This document shows, piece after piece, positions 9,260 through 17,566 of a DNA stretch of 64,000 bases; the first letter of the stretch is position 1; each line of letters begins with the position of its first letter. The notes below the pieces were generated by a model. The model was not told where the DNA came from, made no database searches, and worked only from the letters and a program-made list of their open reading frames with translations. Source of the stretch: an uncultured Muribaculaceae bacterium (GTDB taxonomy: Bacteria; Bacteroidota; Bacteroidia; Bacteroidales; Muribaculaceae). Position numbers and translations under genes: made by a program. The stretch covers positions 1 through 64,000 of the forward strand of contig CAJUIT010000001.1 of the NCBI GenBank assembly GCA_910586565.1. The letters are read 5' to 3'.

Positions 9260-10243
9260 TTAGCGCAGGACGGTGTTAGCGTGGAGCCGTGCGCCGCGAA
9301 GAAATTCCGATGTTGTCATGCGGCGCTTTCCTGCGGGCTGAAGCTCAAGGATTTCAAGGAGTTTGCCATCACCACACACAACTGTGAGTGCATTGTCGGT
9401 GATATGTGCTGTGCCGGGGCGTTCTTTCGAGGCATCGCCGGCATCGCAAATAGCCGTTGCGAATATTTTCACAGTCATGCAGGCTGCTTCGGCGTTGTCG
9501 GCATCGCAAAGCTCGCTCCAGGCTGCGGGGTATGGGGAGAGTCCGCGCACGTGATTGTGGATTTCCCGCGCCGGGCGATTCCAGTCGATGTGGCACGTTT
9601 CTTTGAAAATTTTGGGCGCGGGAGTTGGCTCTTCACCGTTAAGGAGCTTTTCCTGTGGCACGGCTGAAAGAGTGCCGGCCACAATGTCGTCGACTGTTTT
9701 TAGAGTGAGTCCAGCACCGAGTTCCATCAGCTTGTCGTGAACCTCGCCAACATTGTCGGTTGGGAGAATGGGGATGCGTTCCTGTGCGATAACATCACCG
9801 GTGTCAATTTCATGTTTAAGAAAAAAGGTGGTAACTCCGGTTTCGGTGTCGCCGTTCATCACTGCCCAGTTGATGGGGGCGGCGCCTCTGTAGCGCGGCA
9901 GCAATGAGGCATGGAGGTTGAAGGTGCCCAGCGGTGGCATCTGCCACACTACTTCGGGTAGCATTCTGAATGCTATAACAATGAAAAGGTCGGCATTAAA
10001 CGAGCGCAGCTCCTCGACAAACGATTCATCTTTCAACTTCACAGGTTGGAGCACAGGCAGGTTGTGGGCCAAAGCATATTCCTTTACAGGTGAGCTGTAC
10101 ATTTTGTGGCCACGGCCTGCAGGTTTGTCGGGCATTGTGACTACGGCAGCCACATTGTAGCCTGCCGAAACAAGGTGGTCGAGGCTTTCAACGGCAAATT
10201 CGGGGGTGCCGAAAAACACTATTTTCAAATCTTTCTGGGTCAT
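9260..10243 (-). CDS. fmt: Methionyl-tRNA formyltransferase
   Basis: Fmt formylates the initiator Met-tRNA using 10-formyltetrahydrofolate. The protein has VFFGTPEFAVESLDHL at the start, the folate/catalytic motif HASLLPRYRGAAPIN (about residue 111), and FFLKHEIDTGDVI, followed by the C-terminal OB-fold tRNA-binding domain (SPYPAAWSEL). The length of 327 is slightly longer than the E. coli enzyme. It lies 35 bases downstream of the pseudouridine synthase gene, so the two are likely one operon with rarA. Confidence 0.97.
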   Translation of the reverse strand: MTQKDLKIVFFGTPEFAVESLDHLVSAGYNVAAVVTMPDKPAGRGHKMYSSPVKEYALAHNLPVLQPVKLKDESFVEELRSFNADLFIVIAFRMLPEVVWQMPPLGTFNLHASLLPRYRGAAPINWAVMNGDTETGVTTFFLKHEIDTGDVIAQERIPILPTDNVGEVHDKLMELGAGLTLKTVDDIVAGTLSAVPQEKLLNGEEPTPAPKIFKETCHIDWNRPAREIHNHVRGLSPYPAAWSELCDADNAEAACMTVKIFATAICDAGDASKERPGTAHITDNALTVVCGDGKLLEILELQPAGKRRMTTSEFLRGARLHANTVLR

Positions 10244-10278
10244 GCGTGTGGTTGTGTGGATGATTTATTGTTGCCGGC

Positions 10279-10971
10279 TCACTTTTGCTTGGGCTCCACG
10301 CCTTCGGCGAGGGCCTGCCAGAGGTTATCGTCGGGCACGGGGGCATCAAGCGATATTTTCTGTTTGCTCACGGGGTGAATGAACTCTATGTGGCGAGCCA
10401 ACAGAGAGATTGACCCGTCGGGGTTGGAGCGCTTGTCGCCATATTTCAAATCACCCTTTATGGGGCATCCTATTGATGACAGCTGCACCCTGATTTGGTG
10501 CTTGCGCCCGGTAAGAAGCTCAACCTCAATGAGGTTGTAGCGGTCGGTTGAGGATAGCAGACGGTAGCGCAGGCGTGCCTCTTTAGAGTCTTTTTTAGGT
10601 GTGAGTGAGGCGAATGACTTGTTCGACTTCTCTACTGTGGTGATGTAGTGATGCAGTTCACCCGACTCTTCCGCAGGCCTGTTGCGGCTTATAGCCCAAT
10701 AGGTTTTGTGAACCTCGCCTTTGCGGAACATTTCATTGAGGCGTGTGAGAGCCTTTGATGTTTTGGCAAAAACAACGAGCCCTCCCACAGGGCGGTCGAG
10801 ACGGTGAACCACCCCACAGAAAACATTGCCCGGTTTCGCAAATGTTTCTTTAAGATAGCGCTTGAGCGATTCCACGAGCGGTTCGTCGCCGCTTTTGTCT
10901 CCCTGCACAATCTCGCCGGGATGTTTATTCACTACTATTATGTGGTTATCTTGGTAGATTATGTCGGCCAT
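10279..10971 (-). CDS. RluA-family pseudouridine synthase, short form without S4 domain
   Basis: Converts uridine to pseudouridine in rRNA or tRNA. The catalytic motif is GVVHRLDRPVGG (catalytic Asp in HRLDR), followed by LTGRKHQIRVQLSSIGCPIKGD, the conserved RluA C-terminal motif. At 230 residues it has no N-terminal S4 RNA-binding domain, like TruC/RluA or the many short Bacteroidetes paralogues, so the target site cannot be named. It begins MADIIYQDNHIIVVNKHPG, a typical start for this group. A TATCTTTG promoter element lies about 60 bases upstream. Confidence 0.92.
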   Translation of the reverse strand: MADIIYQDNHIIVVNKHPGEIVQGDKSGDEPLVESLKRYLKETFAKPGNVFCGVVHRLDRPVGGLVVFAKTSKALTRLNEMFRKGEVHKTYWAISRNRPAEESGELHHYITTVEKSNKSFASLTPKKDSKEARLRYRLLSSTDRYNLIEVELLTGRKHQIRVQLSSIGCPIKGDLKYGDKRSNPDGSISLLARHIEFIHPVSKQKISLDAPVPDDNLWQALAEGVEPKQK

Positions 10972-11031
10972 CGGTTTATGTTTCGTTTTAAAGTGCTATT
11001 GCCACGGGGTCAGAGCGGGCAATATCTATTG

Positions 11032-11039
11032 CAAAGATA
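11032..11039 (-). promoter_or_regulatory. -7 promoter element for the pseudouridine synthase operon
   Basis: TATCTTTG on the minus strand matches TAnnTTTG about 60 bases before the start codon at 10971. No clear -33 TTTG is present at the right distance. Confidence 0.5.
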
Positions 11040-11099
11040 CGACATTCCGCGCAAAACTTCGCTGCTTAGTAAGTAAAACGCCGGGATTTAGAACAAGCG

Positions 11100-11127
11100 G
11101 CGGGCATGCCGATACCGGCATGCCCGC
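11100..11127 (-). terminator. Strong GC-rich hairpin after phosphoglucomutase
   Basis: A perfect 12-base inverted repeat (11100-11111 with 11116-11127, GCGGGCATGCCG / CGGCATGCCCGC) with a four-base loop lies 36 bases past the phosphoglucomutase stop. No T-run follows, so it may slow polymerase or protect the 3' end rather than act as a classical terminator. Confidence 0.55.
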
Positions 11128-11162
11128 GCAAGTTGGTTTATATGAACGAGTGTTCAGTTTTT

Positions 11163-12911
11163 TCAAATGCCGAGTTCCTTTTTGATAGCTTCAGTTTTCT
11201 TTTCGGCTGCTTCGGTTGCGGCATGGTAGTCGGCTTTGGTTTCCATTTTGCCCTTTACTTCGATGTAGAACTTGATTTTGGGCTCGGTTCCCGAAGGACG
11301 GATTGAAACCTTGGTGCCGTCGGCAGTGAAGAACTGCAGAACGTTGGATGTTGTGGGGAAGTCCATTTTCTCAACGTGGCCGTTGCGGAGGTCGGTCATA
11401 TTGAGGTCGGCATAATCCTTCATCACAACCACATCGCTGCCTGCGAGCGACTTGGGAGGATTGGCGCGGAATGCTTTCATCATGGCCACAATCTCTTCGG
11501 CACCCGATTTGCCGGGACGCACAACCGAGATGCCTTCCTCGCGTGAGAAGCCATATTTCACATAGATATCCTGAAGCATTTCCATGAAGCTCATGCCCTT
11601 ATCCTTTGCCCAAGCAAGGCATTCAGCCATAAGTGAAATTGCTGACACGGAATCTTTGTCGCGGGCGAACTCTTCGGCCAGGAAGCCGTAGCTTTCCTCG
11701 CCGCCACCGAGATAGCGTGCGGTTCCTTCATTCTCACGGATTACGGATGCAATCCATTTGAAGCCTGTGTAGCAGTCATACATGCGGATGTTGTTGGCAT
11801 CGGCAATCGACTTGATGGTCTCGGTGGTTACGATTGTTTTCACGATATACTCCTTACCTGTGAGGCGGCCGAGCTCGGCGTTGCGGTTCATGAGGTAGTT
11901 GAGCAGAATCATCACAATCTGGTTGCCGTTAACAAGCACATATTCGCCGTCGGTGTCGCGGATTACGCAGCCGATTCGGTCGGCGTCGGGGTCAGATGCA
12001 ACAACAAGGTCGGCTTCAACCTCTTTTGCTTTTGCAATTGCCATTGCCATTGCCGAGGGATTCTCGGGGTTGGGAGAATCAACAGTGGGGAAATCGCCCG
12101 AGGGGATGTCCTGTTCGGGAACGTGGATGATGTTGGTGAATCCGTAGTTGCGAAGCGAATCGGGCACAAGTTTCACACCGGTGCCGTGGATGGGGGTGTA
12201 GACAATCTTGATGTCGCTGTGCTTCTTGTTGATTTCGGGGCTGAGCGACAGGCCTTTGATTGCTGTGAGGAAAGCCTCGTCCATCTTGTCGCCGATAATC
12301 TCGATGAGGTCGGGATTACCCTCGAATTTGATGTCGCTTACACTCTTGATGCGGTTCACATGGTTGATGATGTTCACATCGTGAGGAGCAATAATCTGAG
12401 CGCCGTCTGCCCAATAGGCTTTATAGCCGTTGTATTCCTTAGGGTTGTGGGATGCGGTGATGTTTACTCCGCTCTGGCAACCGAGGTGACGGATGGCAAA
12501 TGAGAGTTCGGGAGTGGGACGGAAGCTGTCGAAAAGATATGCCTTGATGCCGTTGGCCGAGAAGATGTTAGCTACAATTTCAGCAAATTTGCGGGAATTG
12601 TTGCGAACGTCGTGGCCTACAGCTACAGAAATCTGAGGCAGTTCGGGGAACGCTTCCTTGAGGTAATTGGCCAAGCCCTGGGTTGCGGCTCCAACAGTGT
12701 AGATGTTCATGCGGTTGGTGCCTGCACCCATGATGCCGCGCAGACCGCCGGTGCCGAATTCGAGGTCCTTATAGAACGATTCGATGAGTTGTGTGGGGTC
12801 CTCAGCCTCCAGCATCTGTTTGACTTCGGCGCGTGTAGCTTCGTCATATTGGTCGGAAAGCCAAAGCATTGCTTTCTCTTTCACGCTTTTGAGCAATTGT
12901 TCGTTGTCCAT
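11163..12911 (-). CDS. Phosphoglucomutase / phosphomannomutase (alpha-D-phosphohexomutase)
   Basis: Interconverts hexose 1- and 6-phosphates through a phosphoserine. The active-site loop is NITASHNPKEYNGYK (Ser154), the metal loop SDPDADRIG, the sugar-binding loop GGGEESYGF and the phosphate-binding loop RPSGTEPKIKFY. The 582-residue length and the N-terminal helix region before EFGTGGLRG place it with the PgcA/PGM2-like group rather than with GlmM or short PMMs. It is the only gene of its unit, with an almost ideal promoter upstream and a hairpin downstream. Confidence 0.95.
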   Translation of the reverse strand: MDNEQLLKSVKEKAMLWLSDQYDEATRAEVKQMLEAEDPTQLIESFYKDLEFGTGGLRGIMGAGTNRMNIYTVGAATQGLANYLKEAFPELPQISVAVGHDVRNNSRKFAEIVANIFSANGIKAYLFDSFRPTPELSFAIRHLGCQSGVNITASHNPKEYNGYKAYWADGAQIIAPHDVNIINHVNRIKSVSDIKFEGNPDLIEIIGDKMDEAFLTAIKGLSLSPEINKKHSDIKIVYTPIHGTGVKLVPDSLRNYGFTNIIHVPEQDIPSGDFPTVDSPNPENPSAMAMAIAKAKEVEADLVVASDPDADRIGCVIRDTDGEYVLVNGNQIVMILLNYLMNRNAELGRLTGKEYIVKTIVTTETIKSIADANNIRMYDCYTGFKWIASVIRENEGTARYLGGGEESYGFLAEEFARDKDSVSAISLMAECLAWAKDKGMSFMEMLQDIYVKYGFSREEGISVVRPGKSGAEEIVAMMKAFRANPPKSLAGSDVVVMKDYADLNMTDLRNGHVEKMDFPTTSNVLQFFTADGTKVSIRPSGTEPKIKFYIEVKGKMETKADYHAATEAAEKKTEAIKKELGI

Positions 12912-13055
12912 ATTCGATTGTTATGGTTAAGTGATTCAGTGAAATAGTCAGATTATGTTTTTAAGGAAATGTTGTTGCCGCAGCCTGAAGCATGGCGGCG
13001 TTTAAGGTCGTGTAAAGGGTTTTAATCGTGTTTTATGTTAAGTTCACAAGTTCTA

Positions 13056-13087
13056 CAAAGATATTTTATTTGGGGTTAACCGACAAA
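13056..13087 (-). promoter_or_regulatory. Complete Bacteroidetes promoter for phosphoglucomutase
   Basis: On the minus strand TTTG (13087-13084) is followed by exactly 20 bases and TATCTTTG (13063-13056). This is a full match to the Bacteroidales sigma-ABfr consensus. It leaves a leader of about 140 bases before the ATG at 12911. The rest of the 380-base gap (12912-13293) holds only this promoter and the terminator of the upstream gene. Confidence 0.8.
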
Positions 13088-13181
13088 CTTTTTAGTGAAT
13101 TTTTTCAAAATAAGTTAAATCGGGTGCACTTGCGGTGGGTGACGAATAAATTTTTAAACCGCGTATCTACATCAAAAACAT

Positions 13182-13204
13182 CGGCAGCCCTTGTAGGGTT
13201 GCCG
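13182..13204 (-). terminator. Terminator after the DUF3332 gene
   Basis: CGGCAGCCC (13182-13190) pairs with GGGTTGCCG (13196-13204) with one G-U, with a five-base loop, followed on the minus strand by ATGTTTTTG. It ends the minus-strand unit that contains the DUF3332 gene. Confidence 0.7.
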
Positions 13205-13293
13205 ATGAGATAGCTGAAATAGCATAATATTCATTAAGTTGTATTAAGGCGCACCAAAATTACTGTTTTTGACACCACCTTAGCGCCGTGCAA

Positions 13294-13842
13294 TCAGCGC
13301 GCTGCCAGTAGCGCGGGTGCAACTGTTTGCTGATAGGCGAGCAGTCCGCTTTCGGAGAGCTCTACGGGCATCATGTCGCCCGAGGGGCTAATCATGTTCA
13401 CGTGGGTGTCGTCAACAAATGTCATGAACTTCACGGGTTCATTGCCGGGGGTGGCAACGCTCCAGCTCTTGTCGGCTTCGTCGAAATCGAGGCGAACCAC
13501 GCTGCCGTCGTTTTCAGATGTGATGGTGTAGCCCTTTCCGTCGCATTCCACAAGATAACGGCCATCTTTTCCGTCGATTACGCTTTTCCCCTGAGCAATG
13601 GGGTTTGTGCCGCTCCAGAATTCAATCGAGTTTAGAACCACAACATCGGCCAATGCGGTGACTTCATAAACGGGGATTACCCAAAATGCGAAGAACACAA
13701 GCTCATTGATAAACTTGTTACCAATCTGCTTGTTCCATCCCAGAAGTTTCTTTGTAAGGGCGAAGTTGCCGATGCATGAGGTGCAGAGCATTGAGCCGGC
13801 GAGAGCGGCCACAATTGCTACAGAAAGATAATGCTTTTTCAT
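13294..13842 (-). CDS. DUF3332-family lipoprotein
   Basis: The start chosen at 13842 gives MKKHYLSVAIVAALAGSML followed by CTSC, a type II signal with the lipobox cysteine at residue 20 or 23; a longer frame upstream would bury the signal. The next part, NFALTKKLLGWNKQIGNKFINELVFF and the hydrophobic stretch with IPVYEV, is the typical DUF3332 beginning, a Bacteroidetes family of unknown function. The C-terminal half is beta-rich and polar. It follows the MltF-like gene by 88 bases on the same strand. No function is known. Confidence 0.8.
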   Translation of the reverse strand: MKKHYLSVAIVAALAGSMLCTSCIGNFALTKKLLGWNKQIGNKFINELVFFAFWVIPVYEVTALADVVVLNSIEFWSGTNPIAQGKSVIDGKDGRYLVECDGKGYTITSENDGSVVRLDFDEADKSWSVATPGNEPVKFMTFVDDTHVNMISPSGDMMPVELSESGLLAYQQTVAPALLAAR

Positions 13843-13930
13843 TTTTTGTGGGTGAGTATTGGGTTTGTAAATAGTTGAAATGAAGGTGCTGACGGCACGA
13901 TGCAACTGTAATGCCATCAACGATGTAGTT

Positions 13931-15334
13931 TTACAGCGGTACTTTTTTCGAGGCGGTGTTGTAGAAGTTCATCACCTCACGAACATAGGCCACGGTTTCC
14001 TTTCCTCTGAAATAGCCGGCGCGGCACACGGGGTCGCTGTAATACTCCGGATTAGCTTTCATCAGCAGTGCCGATTCAACATTGCCCTCCCACACATGCG
14101 GGTTTTTGCCATATTTTTCGGCAAGAGCGATGGCATCGTAGATGTGGGCAATTCCCGAGTTATACGCTGCTATAACAAATTTGCGCCGCTCATTGTTGTC
14201 GGGAACTTTGCGCGCGAGCGATTTGTCGAGGTCGCGGATTATTTTCGTGGCGGTGCTGATGTTGGCTTCGGGGTTAGTGATGCGGTCGGCTGAAAGGTTG
14301 TAGGCTCTCGCCGTTCGAGGCATAATCTGCATGATGCCGCGTGCTCCTGCCCAAGAAACCCTGGTGCTGTCGAAGTGACTTTCGTGGTAGCCCTGTGCGG
14401 CAAGCAGGCGCCAGTCTACCCCGATTTCGGCGGCATATTTCTTAAACAGACGGTCGAAGGGGGAGATAACACCTTTCGATAAATCAAGATTGTAGGGGCC
14501 ACCGTCGGTTTTGCTTAGTTCGAAGTATCGCTTGAGCAATTGCGACTGTCGCTCTTTGGGTTGTTCCTGTGCAAACCAGTTGTTGATTGAATCGGCAAGC
14601 CATTGCGCATCGAGGGCGACTCCCCACGAGGATTTCTGCGGAAAGCTGAGCGGGAGCGAGATGTCGAGGTCGCGGTGATAGGTGCGGTTGATTCGGGCGA
14701 TGTCGCTGTCGACAACCGTAAGCGGTATGTCGCCCGACGATACCATGTCGATGAGATCCTCGGTTATGAGTGTGTCGCGGCTGATTACGTGGATGTTTAT
14801 TCCGCCGCCAAGCTCATTGTTGAGATTTTGCAGGCGGTAGAGATATTTTGAATTCTCCTCCACGTAGATTTCCTTGCCAACGAGTTGGGTCTCGTCGGTG
14901 ATTGCCGGTTTCCCGTCGCTTTTGGGTTGCACGAGCACCTGATGAGTCAGTTGTTCGGGGCCGCAAGCGAGCACCTTCTGCTTGTATTCGGCTGTTACGG
15001 GAATTTCGTAGGCGAGCAAATCAACCTTTCCCGAATCGAGCAAAGCGAGCATGTTGGGAAGAGATGTGGCTACGGTCAGTTCCACCTCCATCCCTTTGTC
15101 GGCCGCGAACTGCTGAAGCAGCGAGTAGTCATACCCCATCGGCTCATCGCGGTAGATGAAATAGGAGGTGGGACTGTAGAGCGTTGCCACTCTGAGTGTG
15201 TCGGGCAAACGATGCTCGGTAGTTACCACACTCTCGCTGTCGCTGCTGCGCCCTCTGCCACACCCTGCCGAGGCAGCCATGAGAATGGCAGCTCCGACGA
15301 GTGGTAGGGTATGTTTGCAGCAGTTTTTCAGCAT
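13931..15334 (-). CDS. mltF: MltF-like membrane-bound lytic transglycosylase
   Basis: Lipoprotein (lipobox ASAGC, Cys25) with two domains: a periplasmic solute-binding family 3 domain (about residues 45-265, for example TLRVATLYSPTSYFIYRDEP) and a C-terminal SLT lysozyme-like domain (about 290-440). The catalytic glutamate is Glu318 in AAQGYHESHFD, followed by WAGARGIMQIMPRTA, the SLT signature. MltF cleaves the glycan strand of peptidoglycan to 1,6-anhydro products; the binding domain regulates it in Pseudomonas. Length 467 matches the family. It lies 72 bases after purM. Confidence 0.93.
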   Translation of the reverse strand: MLKNCCKHTLPLVGAAILMAASAGCGRGRSSDSESVVTTEHRLPDTLRVATLYSPTSYFIYRDEPMGYDYSLLQQFAADKGMEVELTVATSLPNMLALLDSGKVDLLAYEIPVTAEYKQKVLACGPEQLTHQVLVQPKSDGKPAITDETQLVGKEIYVEENSKYLYRLQNLNNELGGGINIHVISRDTLITEDLIDMVSSGDIPLTVVDSDIARINRTYHRDLDISLPLSFPQKSSWGVALDAQWLADSINNWFAQEQPKERQSQLLKRYFELSKTDGGPYNLDLSKGVISPFDRLFKKYAAEIGVDWRLLAAQGYHESHFDSTRVSWAGARGIMQIMPRTARAYNLSADRITNPEANISTATKIIRDLDKSLARKVPDNNERRKFVIAAYNSGIAHIYDAIALAEKYGKNPHVWEGNVESALLMKANPEYYSDPVCRAGYFRGKETVAYVREVMNFYNTASKKVPL

Positions 15335-15406
15335 GTGTGGGTGTCGTTAGCGGAAGATGGCGGGGAGAATTTCGGCGCGATTTGTAGAGCCGGCTGAATT
15401 TCCCGC

Positions 15407-16573
15407 TTAATATTTAAACGTTCCTGCCTCGGAAATGATTGTGAGGCGGTTCGATTCGGCATCTTCGACATGACCGATGACGCGGGCATCGATGTTGAAA
15501 CTGCGCGAAATTGCAATTACTTCCTCCGCCTTTTCGGCCGGCAGATAGATTTCCATACGGTGACCCATGTTGAACACTTTGTACATTTCTGCCCATTCGG
15601 TGCCTGATTGTTCCTGAATGAGTCGGAAAAGGGGAGGCACGGGGAAGAGGTTGTCTTTCACAACATGCTTATTCTCCACGAAGTGCATTACTTTGGTTTG
15701 CGCGCCACCGGTGCAGTGCACCATGCCATGAATGAAGGGGCGCATCTCATCGAGCAGTTTGCGGATAACGGGGGCATAGGTGCGGGTGGGGGAGAGCACA
15801 AGTTTACCGGCAGTGAGCCCTGTTCCATCAATCATGTCGAGCAGCTGTTTGCTGCCGCTGTAAACCAGTTCCGACGGGATTTTTCCGTCGAATGTCTCGG
15901 GATATTTTTCTGCAACGCTTTTGGCGAAAACGTCGTGACGGGCCGAGGTCAGGCCGTTGCTTCCCATGCCGCCGTTGTATTCGGTTTCGTAGGTCGCGCA
16001 GCCGAATGATGCGAGACCAACTATAACATCGCCACCTTTGATGTTGGCATTGTTGATGACGTCGGCCCGGCGCATGCGGGTTGTGACGGTTGAGTCGACA
16101 ATGATTGTGCGCACCAAATCGCCTACGTCGGCGGTTTCACCACCGGTGCCGTAGATTTCAACACCGTAACCGCGCATGGTTTCAAGCAGTTCTTCGGTTC
16201 CGTTGATGATGGCTGCAATCACTTCGCCGGGAATGAGTCGTTTGTTGCGGCCGATGGTTGAAGAAACGAGCATGCGGTCGGTGGCACCCACGCAAAGGAG
16301 GTCGTCGACGTTCATGATGAGTGCGTCCTGGGCAATCCCTTTCCACACGCTCAGGTCGCCGGTCTCACGCCAGTAGGCGTATGCAAGTGATGACTTTGTT
16401 CCTGCACCGTCGGCGTGCATGATGTTGCACCATTGCGGGTCACCGCCGAGAATGTCGGGGATGATTTTGCAGAATGCTTTTGGATATAGTCCTTTGTCAA
16501 CGTTCTTTATAGCGTTGTGAACATCTTCTTTAGCGGCTGATACGCCCCGGAGGTCATAGCGTTGTTGCGACAT
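15407..16573 (-). CDS. purM: Phosphoribosylformylglycinamidine cyclo-ligase (AIR synthase)
   Basis: PurM closes the imidazole ring in purine synthesis, using ATP. The features are MHADGAGTKSSLAYAY, IAQDALIMNVDDLLCVGA, GGETADVGDLVRT and the C-terminal AIRS domain with HCTGGAQTKVMHFVENKH and NMGHRMEIYL. The 388-residue length is longer than the E. coli enzyme (345) but common in Bacteroidetes, which carry this divergent form. It sits between cdsA and the transglycosylase gene; the three appear to be transcribed together though they are not related in function. Confidence 0.95.
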   Translation of the reverse strand: MSQQRYDLRGVSAAKEDVHNAIKNVDKGLYPKAFCKIIPDILGGDPQWCNIMHADGAGTKSSLAYAYWRETGDLSVWKGIAQDALIMNVDDLLCVGATDRMLVSSTIGRNKRLIPGEVIAAIINGTEELLETMRGYGVEIYGTGGETADVGDLVRTIIVDSTVTTRMRRADVINNANIKGGDVIVGLASFGCATYETEYNGGMGSNGLTSARHDVFAKSVAEKYPETFDGKIPSELVYSGSKQLLDMIDGTGLTAGKLVLSPTRTYAPVIRKLLDEMRPFIHGMVHCTGGAQTKVMHFVENKHVVKDNLFPVPPLFRLIQEQSGTEWAEMYKVFNMGHRMEIYLPAEKAEEVIAISRSFNIDARVIGHVEDAESNRLTIISEAGTFKY

Positions 16574-16655
16574 GCGGTGAGTTGTTTGTTGGATTGATGA
16601 ACGATATTTTAATCAAAACCGCCGAAGCGTGGAGCCCCGGCGGAAGGGATAAGTT

Positions 16656-17504
16656 TCAAAACAAAAGCGAGGTTGCGATGAGGTAGAGCAGCACTGAAGG
16701 CACCACGAGCAGCAGTGAGTCGATTCGGTCGAGGATGCCGCCGTGACCCGGCAGCAGAGAGCCCGAATCTTTCACGGAAAGAGAGCGCTTGATGAGCGAT
16801 TCAACAAGGTCGCCCCATGTGCCGAATATGCACACAACGGCTCCGAATCCGAGCATCTCCCAAAGGTTGAGAACCGGGAAATATTGTGGAAACAGGTAGT
16901 GGAATGCAAGCGATGCCAACAGGCAGAAAACGAATCCGCCGAAAAATCCTTCCCATGATTTTTTCGGGGAGATGCGCTCGAAGAGTTTGTGCTTTCCTAT
17001 GAGCGAACCGACGCAGAATGCACCGGTGTCGCTGAGCCAGATGAGAATGAACATGGCGAGCACGAGGTGAGGGCCGTAGAAGTCGAACACAAATTCAAGC
17101 ATGGCCAGAGGTATCGCGATGTAGACCTGTCCGAGAATGGAGTGGGCAAGGTGCGACAACGGATTTCCGTCGTGCATGTAGAGTTGAATGATGAAACGCA
17201 CCAACAGATAGAGCATATAGCCGAACAGGCAGCTCACAAGCGGAGTGAGGTCGGGAATCAAACCTTTCCCGGTTTGGAACATCGGTGCGAAAGCCGTGAT
17301 GATTATGACGGTGCCGGCAACATCGAGCAAAGTGGTTGTGTTGGAGACGAAATTCTTGTTGGTAATGCGGTTGAACTCGTTAACCGCCAATACACCAAAT
17401 AGAACTGTCAGAGCCCAGAACCACCATGAACCGGCCAAAATAGCGCCCACAATCACGGCCACATAAAGAATGCCGGTGAGTGAACGTGTCAATACATTTT
17501 TCAT
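16656..17504 (-). CDS. cdsA: Phosphatidate cytidylyltransferase
   Basis: CdsA makes CDP-diacylglycerol, the precursor of bacterial phospholipids. The 282-residue protein has about eight membrane spans and the C-terminal signature KDSGSLLPGHGGILDRIDSL, which ends the catalytic site; SDTGAFCVGSLIGKHKLFERISPKKSWEG is also typical. It is the first gene of a minus-strand unit with purM and the transglycosylase; a TAATTTTG element sits just upstream. Confidence 0.96.
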   Translation of the reverse strand: MKNVLTRSLTGILYVAVIVGAILAGSWWFWALTVLFGVLAVNEFNRITNKNFVSNTTTLLDVAGTVIIITAFAPMFQTGKGLIPDLTPLVSCLFGYMLYLLVRFIIQLYMHDGNPLSHLAHSILGQVYIAIPLAMLEFVFDFYGPHLVLAMFILIWLSDTGAFCVGSLIGKHKLFERISPKKSWEGFFGGFVFCLLASLAFHYLFPQYFPVLNLWEMLGFGAVVCIFGTWGDLVESLIKRSLSVKDSGSLLPGHGGILDRIDSLLLVVPSVLLYLIATSLLF

Positions 17505-17525
17505 CGTTATGCTGTTAGTTTACTG

Positions 17526-17533
17526 CAAAATTA
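17526..17533 (-). promoter_or_regulatory. -7 promoter element for cdsA
   Basis: TAATTTTG on the minus strand, 22 bases before the cdsA ATG, matches TAnnTTTG; only a partial -33 box (ATTG) is seen. It implies a short leader. Confidence 0.45.
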
Positions 17534-17566
17534 GCTATTTCTTTTTGTTTGCGGGCAATTGGCGGG